This document shows positions 1 through 7,381 of a DNA stretch of 64,000 bases, in pieces. Origin of the DNA: Bradyrhizobiaceae bacterium (GTDB lineage: Bacteria > Bacteroidota > Ignavibacteria > Kapaibacteriales > Kapaibacteriaceae); assembly GCA_024103135.1 (NCBI GenBank), contig JAGFIZ010000051.1, forward strand, positions 1 through 64,000. Reading direction: 5' to 3'. How positions within the stretch are numbered: the stretch's first letter is position 1; each line of letters opens with the position of its first letter. The notes under the pieces were generated by a model. The model ran no database searches, was not told the origin of the DNA, and worked only from the letters and a program-made list of their open reading frames with translations. The position numbers and the translations under genes are program-made.

Positions 1-92
1 GCAAAGAGTGATGCTAACGCTACAGCATCTCTTGCTTCCCACGCTTCAATAAAGAGCTTGGGAATATCTTCTGGTTGTTGAGCACGTGTCAT
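1..92 (-). CDS. NTF2-like (SgcJ/DUF4440-type) protein, 3' end cut by window
   Basis: An open frame starts with ATG at 92 and runs off the left edge of the window after 30 codons. The visible N-terminus reads MTRAQQPEDIPKLF followed by IEAWEARDAVALASLF. An amphipathic helix with the pattern 'W..rDa..la.lf' is typical of the N-terminus of SnoaL/SgcJ-type NTF2-like proteins, small cone-shaped folds that bind ligands or act as isomerases. The start is four bases inside a stop codon in the alternative frame of the upstream beta-helix gene (ATGA at 92-89), the same overlap used by many gene pairs here. Function cannot be inferred from so short a fragment. Confidence 0.55.
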   Translation of the reverse strand, partial: MTRAQQPEDIPKLFIEAWEARDAVALASLF

Positions 93-134
93 TGCTCCAT
101 CCTCACATGTTGCACAACGACGGTCGACCCGCCA

Positions 135-1598
135 CTACCTAGCCCCCTGCAGCAATTGCCAGCCGTTATGGAACGGAATGAAATGTCGACCGGACTCGAC
201 GGTGTAGGTATCTATCAACCTCCCGAGGAGGTCGTAGGCATGGATGCGTGATGGTGTACATGACGGAGCAACTTCTACCCAAGCACCGTCATGACCGTAT
301 CCAATGATCTGCACACATGCATCTGCACTGCTCTGGTGATGGTCTGTAACAATTGTTGGATTATTCACTTCACATGCACCGATGCTTGGTGGAATGCCCC
401 AAGGTTTGCCTTCCAGATCGGCAATGAGTCCGGGAACGGGAATACCGGCCCCAACGACTGGTGATGCAGCGTCGGGACAGTCACCCGTAAGCAGCGGATT
501 AACACCCGTAATCGTGTTGACGGCAGTGAACGGATAGTTGGCAAATGGTTGTGCTTGTTGTGATGTGCCATCGTAGAACAGGTTGTTTGACACGGTAAAC
601 GATGCCGGATCGGTATTGACGCCAATGTTCACCGTGGGCATTGAACCCGGATCGTGGAGAACGATGTTGTTGCAAAAGAAACCGTTACTGCTTGCAACAA
701 ACCGTCCCTCTGGTTCCGTTGTCTCCTGAAGAATCCTGAATATCCATTTACCAGGATTTCTAAACACGTTGTTTGCCACATACACACGCGTAGAGCCGAC
801 GTAGGCAACTGGTGCCTGCGAACCTTCGAAGACATTGGCAAACACAAACAGATCGGCTGCCTCGAACGGTGCGTCAATTGGACGGAAGAAATCCAGTCCA
901 GTATTGCCGCCAAGATTGATTCCTCTGGCGCCAGCATTTCGAAAATGATTCCGCTCAATGCGTAGATGCTGCGTTCCACCCTTTGCCTGGATAGCATTGG
1001 AGCCCATGTTCTCGAATGAACATTGCGTAATGGTTCCTTGGTGACATCCCACCATGTCGATCCCACTGCCACCACTTGCACCATTCAGGAATGAACAATG
1101 TTCAATCCGAAAATCATCAAGTCCACTAAGCTTGAGCATGTCGTTGTTGCCTTGTCCACCCATATCCCGAAATCGCACGTTGGCAACCACGATATGGTGA
1201 GCGGGCGTATCGTAGGTACCGCCATCGTCGATGTTCATGCCATTGCCTTGCTGACCCGTTACGGTGAAGCGCTCAATGCGTAGGTAGCTGCACTCGGAGA
1301 AATGCATGCTTTCCGTACCACCGTCGAATACCACGGCTTGATCTGACTGACCCATGATGGTAATCCAGGCATTCTCCGTCCCATGCAAGTCGTTGATGAA
1401 GAATGTTCCTTGATACGATCCTGGCATGATGAGTATGGTATCGCCAGGTTGCGCTTGTTGCGCTGCTGCAACAGGATTGGCGTATTGGTATCCATCACCA
1501 ACGACGAACGTTGTAGCAAGGGCATACGGTGTTGCCAGTGCTACGGTCATTACGGTCATTACGATCATTGCGATCACTACACGGTGCATGTGTTTCAT
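135..1598 (-). CDS. Secreted parallel beta-helix protein, T9SS tail probably frameshifted
   Basis: The 487-residue product begins at an ATG preceded by a strong GGAGGAAAC ribosome site; an in-frame upstream start is less likely because the signal peptide follows this ATG directly. Residues 1-28 are a signal peptide ending near YALA. Residues about 35-400 are a pectate-lyase-like right-handed beta-helix with asparagine- and glycine-rich turns ('NHFRNAGARGINLGG', 'ANNVFRN'). The last 70 residues resemble a T9SS type A sorting domain ('RIHAYDLLGRLIDTY'), but the protein stops after LLQGAR, one strand short. Skipping one G in the G5 tract at 141-145 would extend it to GLGSGGSTVVVQHVRMEQ and end in an ATGA overlap with the next gene. 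It may bind or cleave polysaccharide at the cell surface; the substrate is unknown. Confidence 0.8.
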   Translation of the reverse strand: MKHMHRVVIAMIVMTVMTVALATPYALATTFVVGDGYQYANPVAAAQQAQPGDTILIMPGSYQGTFFINDLHGTENAWITIMGQSDQAVVFDGGTESMHFSECSYLRIERFTVTGQQGNGMNIDDGGTYDTPAHHIVVANVRFRDMGGQGNNDMLKLSGLDDFRIEHCSFLNGASGGSGIDMVGCHQGTITQCSFENMGSNAIQAKGGTQHLRIERNHFRNAGARGINLGGNTGLDFFRPIDAPFEAADLFVFANVFEGSQAPVAYVGSTRVYVANNVFRNPGKWIFRILQETTEPEGRFVASSNGFFCNNIVLHDPGSMPTVNIGVNTDPASFTVSNNLFYDGTSQQAQPFANYPFTAVNTITGVNPLLTGDCPDAASPVVGAGIPVPGLIADLEGKPWGIPPSIGACEVNNPTIVTDHHQSSADACVQIIGYGHDGAWVEVAPSCTPSRIHAYDLLGRLIDTYTVESGRHFIPFHNGWQLLQGAR

Positions 1599-1689
1599 TG
1601 TTTCCTCCGCTGTGAAAATACCTTCAGACCGTGACTGTTTCAACATGCACGTTATGAGAGGGGGCTTCGTAGGACTTGATCAATCGTTG

Positions 1690-3519
1690 TTACGACGCCA
1701 GCCAATGTGCCATGAAGGCCGTACCATAGGCCAGCACAAAGGTGATGGCAAAGGCCAGGGCAGGCCACTTCCACGTTCCCGTTTCCCTGCGCATCACGGC
1801 AATCGTACTGATACACTGCAGAGCGTAGACGTAGAAGGCTAGTAGCGACAGTCCTACCGACAGTGGAAGAATCTCATGCAGTACGTGCCTTAGCGGTGCA
1901 TCATCCTGCTCGACGTCGGCGGCGTACATCTGTCCCATCGTGGCGACGAACGTTTCACGCGCTGCGAAGGACGACATGACGCCTAGCGTGACCTTCCAAT
2001 CATAACCCAATGGTGCGAACACAGGCTGGATGGCCTTGCCGATGTCGGCAGCGAAGGAGTTCTCCAACTGCTCCTGCTGCTGCACAATCGTCGGCTTACT
2101 CGGGTCGGGTTCACGCATAGGCAGTTCCGTAAGAGCCCACAAGATCAGCGAGAACACCAGGATCACAGTACCAGCGTTGACCAGGAATTCACGGCTTCGT
2201 GCAATCATCGTGGTCAGCATACTACGCCAACCAGGAATGCGATACACCGGAAACTCAATCATGAACGGCACCGTTCCACCACGAAGCAAGGTCCGCTTGA
2301 GCATCAGTGCAATCACCAACCCACTCAACGCACCAGCAACGTAGAGTAGAGCCATGACGCCGGCTTGGAGGGTAAGCGGACCCAACAACGGTGTTGATGG
2401 AATCACCGCAGCAATAATCAAAGCATACACCGGAAGGCGTGCAGAACAGGTCATCAACGGTGCTGCCATGATTGTCGCTATGCGATCTTTCCGAGAAGGG
2501 ATGATCCGTGCAGCCATGATACCTGGGATGGCACAAGCAAACGAGCCCAGTAGTGGAATGAAGGAACGTCCTTGCAGTCCGAACACCCCCATGGCTCTGT
2601 CGACCAAGAATGCCGCACGCGCCAGGTATCCACTTTCTTCGAGTACGGTAATAAACAAGTTTAGAATCAGGATCTGAGGTAGGAAGACGATCACCGAGCC
2701 CACGCCAGCAAGGAGTCCTCGGTTGATAAACGACGTGAGTATTGATGGTGGCAACGACGCTTCGACCCATCCTTGCAGCATGCCTATGCCCCCTTCCACC
2801 AATTGCATCAAGGGTTCTGCCCACGTGAAGATGCTTTGGAAGAAGATGATCATCACGACGACGAAGGTGAGGCTTCCCCACACAGGGTGGAGCAAGAACC
2901 TGTCAAGCTTACGCGTGATGCTATCCGGAGCAGGTGCCGTACTGTGCTTGGCAAGCACGGCATGGGCCCACTCATGTCGGCCTTCAATGGTCGGTGTGAT
3001 GGTAAGGGGCTTGGGAATACGTGCTGGCAGGGCAAGTGCATGGAGGACGTCGCCTAGTCCGATACCCTTTGTACCAACGACGGGAATGATCTGCACGCCG
3101 AGTTCGTGTTGCAAGCCGATATCGTCGATAAAGCCACCACCAGCCTTGAGTGCATCAACCATCGTCAATGCGATGATGACCGGGATGCCTAGCTCGGCAA
3201 TGGCAGAGTAGAGCGACAGGCATTTCTCCGGGTCGACGGCACTAACCACAAGTAGTACGGCATCGGGTTGCTTGATCGAAGGATGGATGCCCTTGAGTAC
3301 TTCAACCGTCAGTCGCTCATCTTCCGACGTGGGTTGTAGCGAATACACACCCGGAAGGTCGATGAGCCTTACTGTCTGTGAATCGGTCTTCACCGTTCCG
3401 ACCATCGGCTCGACCGTTACACCGGGGAAATTGCCAACCTTCTGCTGGAGTCCTGTTAGCGCATTGAACAGCGTACTCTTGCCAACGTTCGGTGTGCCGA
3501 CAAGGGCAACATTCGTCAT
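1690..3519 (-). CDS. feoB: Ferrous iron transporter FeoB, short form
   Basis: FeoB is an inner-membrane Fe(II) transporter with an N-terminal GTPase domain. Residues 8-16 (GTPNVGKST) are the G1 P-loop, T35 the G2 threonine and DLPG at 54-57 the G3 motif. The expected G4 NxxD reads TMVD (about residue 120), an Asn-to-Thr change. The membrane part carries the two Gate regions with conserved cysteines ('FACAIPGIMAARIIPSRKDR', 'MTCSARLPVY'). At 609 residues it is shorter than the about 770 of E. coli FeoB, and the C-terminal cytoplasmic FeoC-binding region is absent. It overlaps feoA by four bases (ATGA), so the two are translationally coupled. Confidence 0.95.
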   Translation of the reverse strand: MTNVALVGTPNVGKSTLFNALTGLQQKVGNFPGVTVEPMVGTVKTDSQTVRLIDLPGVYSLQPTSEDERLTVEVLKGIHPSIKQPDAVLLVVSAVDPEKCLSLYSAIAELGIPVIIALTMVDALKAGGGFIDDIGLQHELGVQIIPVVGTKGIGLGDVLHALALPARIPKPLTITPTIEGRHEWAHAVLAKHSTAPAPDSITRKLDRFLLHPVWGSLTFVVVMIIFFQSIFTWAEPLMQLVEGGIGMLQGWVEASLPPSILTSFINRGLLAGVGSVIVFLPQILILNLFITVLEESGYLARAAFLVDRAMGVFGLQGRSFIPLLGSFACAIPGIMAARIIPSRKDRIATIMAAPLMTCSARLPVYALIIAAVIPSTPLLGPLTLQAGVMALLYVAGALSGLVIALMLKRTLLRGGTVPFMIEFPVYRIPGWRSMLTTMIARSREFLVNAGTVILVFSLILWALTELPMREPDPSKPTIVQQQEQLENSFAADIGKAIQPVFAPLGYDWKVTLGVMSSFAARETFVATMGQMYAADVEQDDAPLRHVLHEILPLSVGLSLLAFYVYALQCISTIAVMRRETGTWKWPALAFAITFVLAYGTAFMAHWLAS

Positions 3520-3794
3520 GCTGGTACTAGCTGCTTTACGGGTGCTGGTGATGTGTGCGGTACTCGCTCGCAGGGTTCGACCAACACGTCGACCTGCGTC
3601 AACCGGATCCCTAGATGACGGCTACCAACGGACAGTTCGACTGGACCACCAAACGGCGACTTGCGAACGACCATGCACTGTGCGCCTACCGTAAGCCCTA
3701 GCTCACGTATGCGCTGTGTTGACTCCGGCGCACCCTCTACCGATACGATACGGTAGGTTGTCCCAGGCAAGGCATGTTGAAGGAGTATGCTCAT
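3516..3794 (-). CDS. feoA: FeoA-domain protein
   Basis: A small SH3-like protein of about 92 residues, the usual partner of FeoB and thought to tune its activity. The sequence 'LLQHALPGTTYRIVSVEG' followed by 'RIRELGLTVGAQCMVV' and 'GPVELSVGSRHLGIRL' is the standard FeoA pattern. Earlier in-frame ATGs exist at 3824 and 3842, but a TATGTTTG promoter box lies at 3825-3818, which would put the transcript start near 3814, downstream of both. I therefore chose the ATG at 3794. The protein ends in a proline-rich extension. It is cotranscribed with feoB. Confidence 0.88.
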   Translation of the reverse strand: MSILLQHALPGTTYRIVSVEGAPESTQRIRELGLTVGAQCMVVRKSPFGGPVELSVGSRHLGIRLTQVDVLVEPCERVPHTSPAPVKQLVPA

Positions 3795-3817
3795 CTTATC
3801 TAGACTGAATCCAGATA

Positions 3818-3825
3818 CAAACATA
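3818..3825 (-). promoter_or_regulatory. TAnnTTTG-type -7 promoter box for feoAB
   Basis: On the minus strand this reads TATGTTTG, a perfect match to the Bacteroidota primary sigma factor -7 consensus TAnnTTTG. The predicted start is near 3814, giving a leader of about 20 nt to feoA. The -33 box is weak (CTTG at a short spacing). No iron-box operator was recognised. Confidence 0.5.
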
Positions 3826-3920
3826 CGACATAACTGGTGCAAGGACTATCGTTGGCACCTATTCTTCTACCACTACAACAAGCTTGAGCAAGGGGCTGTG
3901 AATCAATAGTTTCGTAAACC

Positions 3921-4337
3921 ATGCAGGACTCACCAATTCACCAAACATCCTATGCGGTTGTGGCAACCTTCCCTACGGTGATTGAAGCCGAGATCTGCAA
4001 GGGCATGTTGCAGGCCCATGGCATTACGGCAACGTTGCACGACGCCGAAAGTGTATCCATGTACGCCGGTGCCGTTACGGCACTTGGAGGTGTCAAGGTC
4101 GTAGTCCCCCAGAGCCAAGCCGACCTTGCCCGGGGATGCATCAACTCGACCAGTGCTCAGCCCGAACACATTGATGTGTGCACCCAATGCGGAAGCACTT
4201 CGCTTGCCTACAAACCCGACGGATTCCTTCGTACCGTGTGGCGTATGCTGTCGGCTTCGTTTCAGGCTGACTCTGGAACAATCGTCTGCAAGCGCTGCGG
4301 TCACAAACGTAGAATTCAACGGCACGACGTATCATGA
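3921..4337 (+). CDS. DUF2007-type protein with C-terminal zinc ribbon
   Basis: A 138-residue protein. Residues about 10-75 ('YAVVATFPTVIEAEICKGML...HGITATLHD' to 'GGVKVVVPQSQADLARG') match the DUF2007 (PII-like, putative signal-transducing) fold. The C-terminal part holds two cysteine pairs, CTQC and CKRC, about 40 residues apart, which look like a zinc ribbon. There is no signal peptide, so it is cytoplasmic. Its stop overlaps the start of the Y-family polymerase gene by four bases, so the two are translationally coupled, but no functional link to DNA repair is known to me. Its precise role is unknown. Confidence 0.8.
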   Translation: MQDSPIHQTSYAVVATFPTVIEAEICKGMLQAHGITATLHDAESVSMYAGAVTALGGVKVVVPQSQADLARGCINSTSAQPEHIDVCTQCGSTSLAYKPDGFLRTVWRMLSASFQADSGTIVCKRCGHKRRIQRHDVS

Positions 4338-5587
4338 GCAACGAGACTCCATCTGGTGCCGTACATCGTGCCTTGTACATCGACTTCAATTCCTACTTCG
4401 CATCTGTCGAGCAACAACTTGCTCCCGAGTTGCGTGGCAAACCGATTGCTGTTGTTCCTGTTGTTACCGACAGCACGGCAACCCTTGCTGCCAGCTATGA
4501 AGCCAAGGCCTGCGGGGTAAAGACTGGTACACGGATTTATGACGCCAAGAAACTCTGTCCCGACCTGATCCTCGTACGAGCAAACCACAACAAGTACATC
4601 GAGTTCCATCATCGGCTCATCGACGTTGTAAATACGGTCCTGCCAGTCCAACGCGTGATGTCGATCGACGAGATGACGTGTGAGCTCATCGGCTCACAGC
4701 GTTACGAAGAGGCAGCGCTGGAGCTTGCCCATCGTGTGAAACACACCATTGCAACCGAGGTTGGTTCGGAACTACGGTGTAGCATTGGCATTGCTCCAAA
4801 CACATACTTGGCAAAGACGGCTACCGACATGCAGAAGCCCGATGGGCTTGTGGTAATCCGACCCCACGAACTCCCCCACATCCTCTACCATCTTGAATTG
4901 CGTGATCTCGTAGGCATTGGCCAGAAGATGTTCGACCGATTGTTTCGTGCCGGGATCTACACGGTCGAAATGCTCTGTGCAGCGTCAAAGCAACAGTTGG
5001 CCGACGTGTGGGGAGGCATCGAAGGCGAACGCATGTGGGCACGCCTACGTGGCGAACAAACGCCGTTCATCGAAACCCACAAGAGCAGTATCTCGCATGA
5101 ACATGTTCTTGAACCAGCCAAGCGAAATCGGCAAGGGGCTGAAGGCGTGCTTCATCGATTACTGCAGAAGGCCGCTACACGACTCCGAGCGTACGGCATG
5201 GTATGCGGTCAGGTGAGAGTGAAGATCAAACATCGCGATGGTACGCGATTCAAGCGATCGGTGACCCTGCTACCAACACAAGACAGCTTGCAATTCACAC
5301 AACTCCTGTCTGCTGTCCTCCAGGAATGGTCAGCCCCCTCCACCTACCCAATCAAGGTTACGGTCGAGCTCACCAAGCTTAGCGTGGAAGGTAGCACACC
5401 TGCTTCGTTGTTCGAGAATGTCGGACCAGCAAGAGCAAGGCTCAATGCATCGCTGGATGCCTTGAATGCACGCTATGGAAAGAACACCGTCTACGTTGGT
5501 ACGGCATGGAATGCTCTGGGTGCTGCACGGACGCACATTGCATTCAATCACATACCAGAAGCCGATAAGGACAAGGATTCAGCGTAG
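4334..5587 (+). CDS. dinB: Y-family translesion DNA polymerase (DinB/Pol IV type)
   Basis: A 417-residue error-prone polymerase that bypasses damaged template bases. Metal-binding residues are visible as D17 in 'LYIDFNSYFASVEQ' and D112-E113 in 'SIDEM'. The steric region 'ASYEAKACGVKTGTR' and the helix-hairpin-helix segment ('LRDLVGIGQKMFDRLF') are in order, followed by the little-finger domain. The first motif reads DFN rather than the usual DMD. No classical C-terminal beta-clamp peptide was obvious. The last 9 bases overlap the convergent binding-protein gene. An octamer AGCCCCCT lies at 5332 inside the little-finger domain. Confidence 0.92.
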   Translation: MSNETPSGAVHRALYIDFNSYFASVEQQLAPELRGKPIAVVPVVTDSTATLAASYEAKACGVKTGTRIYDAKKLCPDLILVRANHNKYIEFHHRLIDVVNTVLPVQRVMSIDEMTCELIGSQRYEEAALELAHRVKHTIATEVGSELRCSIGIAPNTYLAKTATDMQKPDGLVVIRPHELPHILYHLELRDLVGIGQKMFDRLFRAGIYTVEMLCAASKQQLADVWGGIEGERMWARLRGEQTPFIETHKSSISHEHVLEPAKRNRQGAEGVLHRLLQKAATRLRAYGMVCGQVRVKIKHRDGTRFKRSVTLLPTQDSLQFTQLLSAVLQEWSAPSTYPIKVTVELTKLSVEGSTPASLFENVGPARARLNASLDALNARYGKNTVYVGTAWNALGAARTHIAFNHIPEADKDKDSA

Positions 5588-7381
5588 GTCAAACCATACG
5601 CGATGCAACATCATTTTGTCCATCGCATTGTGTGGATAGTCTCGCACGTATGGCTGCAGAAACCGATAGTCTTCGTCATGAAAGATGAGAATCATCGGGG
5701 CATGGTCGATAGCAATTTGCTCTGCTTGTCTGTAAAGCTCCATTCTTGTAGGCCTGTCCGTTGTCTGCACGGCACGCTCGAAGAGCGAGTCGTACTGCGC
5801 ATTCACAAAGCGCGTTGAGTTGATCGGGCTAATCTCTGACAACGATGGAACAAGTTTGCCGTAGTACAGATTGAGAAACGTTTCTGGATCTGGATAATCG
5901 GCAACCCATCCGAGACGGAAGAATGGAGCTTGTCCCCTGTCGATGCGCGCCAGGTGTTGGGCAAACTCTACCTGTTCTAGCTTAACCGTAATATTCAGGG
6001 TTTCTTCCAGCATGCTTTGGATTGCCTCGGCAATCTGTGCATTACGTCCGCCCCCTGAATTCAACTGCAGCGTAACGACGTCAAAGCCCTTCCCATTCGG
6101 ATAGCCCGCTTCGGTCATGAGCTGCCGGGCCCTCACGGGATTGTAGGTATAGCCGCGAACACTTGTGTAGGCATAGCCAGGCATGGAGCTTGGTACCAAG
6201 CCGTGTTCGGCTGGACCAGCGGCTTGTCCGTTCAACACGTAGCGGATAATGCGACGTCTGTCGACGGCCATGTTGAATGCCTGCCGAACTCGCACGTCGG
6301 CAAATGCCTTGCTTGTGGTAAGCATGCCATAGAACTGTGTGCTCATGGCTGGAACGTGTAGCAACTGGAACTTTGACCACTTCCCTGTTGGATTCTTGTT
6401 GCCGTCTACAATGTCGGCAAAGAACTCATTAGGGATGCGATATGACTCTTCCAGCTTACCGGCGGCAAACTCCAGGAGTTGCAGCTTGTCGTCCTTCATG
6501 AACGTAAACCGAACACCATCCAGATATGGCAGTTGATTTCCTGCTTCGTCAACATCCCAATAATGCTGGTTACGCGTGAGAATGAGTTTACGGTCGGGCT
6601 CCCAGCTGACGAACTTGAACGGACCCGTACCTACGGGATGTTTGAAGAAATCGGCACCATACTTCTCGACTGCTTCACGGGGATGAATGCTCATACCCGA
6701 CAGGGCAGGGTAGTTTTCGAATGGTGCAAAGGCTCGGGTTAGGTGGACTCTGAACGTTGTGTCGTTGACCACCTCAAAACCAGACACCTCGGTGATGGTG
6801 AGTGGTGAGGATTCAGAGGCTGACTTCTGCGTCGCATCAAAGTATTGCGTAGCACCAACGACTTTATCACGGAAGTAGTCAAAGTTTTTCGACTTCGCTC
6901 TAAAGTCACAGACTCGCGTGAAGGAGTACTTGACGTCATGAGCCGTAAAGATTCGCCCCTTACCACCCTCAAAGCACGGGTCGTCGTGAAACCGTACACC
7001 ACTCCGTAGATGATAGGTGTACGTCTTTCCGTCCGCACTCACATCCCAATACTTTGCCAGTTGTGGTACCAACTCGAGTTTAGCATTGAACGACACCAAT
7101 TTGTCGTACACATTACCGGCAACGTGGCTACTCGTAACGTCGTTAATTGCCACAGGATCCAGCGAGCTCATCTCGCCCACTTCATTGCTACGGTAAATGC
7201 CACCGTAGACCTTCCCGCCCTTTGCCTCGCGGAACGTGCCTTCTGGACTACCGTGACTAGTGCAACCAGCAGTGAGCAGTTGAACCACGAAAGCCAAGGC
7301 AATCAGCCAACCTAGCCGATAGCGCAATCGGCTAGCACTGAGCCATGAAGCGATGGCTGTAGTGGTATTCCCACGCGTCAT
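5579..7381 (-). CDS. ABC transporter substrate-binding lipoprotein (DppA/OppA family)
   Basis: A 600-residue SBP_bac_5 family protein that would capture peptides or similar solutes outside the inner membrane. The lipobox is LTAGC with the modified cysteine at residue 40. The family pattern appears as 'SSLDPVAINDVTSSHVAGNVYDKLV' near residue 75 and 'YTYHLRSGVRFHDDP', then 'VGTGPFKFVSWEPDRKLILTRN'. No permease or ATPase gene is adjacent, so its transporter must be elsewhere. It overlaps the OmpA-domain gene by four bases and is the last gene of a minus-strand chain that begins with the ALDH gene at 16193. Confidence 0.9.
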   Translation of the reverse strand: MTRGNTTTAIASWLSASRLRYRLGWLIALAFVVQLLTAGCTSHGSPEGTFREAKGGKVYGGIYRSNEVGEMSSLDPVAINDVTSSHVAGNVYDKLVSFNAKLELVPQLAKYWDVSADGKTYTYHLRSGVRFHDDPCFEGGKGRIFTAHDVKYSFTRVCDFRAKSKNFDYFRDKVVGATQYFDATQKSASESSPLTITEVSGFEVVNDTTFRVHLTRAFAPFENYPALSGMSIHPREAVEKYGADFFKHPVGTGPFKFVSWEPDRKLILTRNQHYWDVDEAGNQLPYLDGVRFTFMKDDKLQLLEFAAGKLEESYRIPNEFFADIVDGNKNPTGKWSKFQLLHVPAMSTQFYGMLTTSKAFADVRVRQAFNMAVDRRRIIRYVLNGQAAGPAEHGLVPSSMPGYAYTSVRGYTYNPVRARQLMTEAGYPNGKGFDVVTLQLNSGGGRNAQIAEAIQSMLEETLNITVKLEQVEFAQHLARIDRGQAPFFRLGWVADYPDPETFLNLYYGKLVPSLSEISPINSTRFVNAQYDSLFERAVQTTDRPTRMELYRQAEQIAIDHAPMILIFHDEDYRFLQPYVRDYPHNAMDKMMLHRVWFDLR

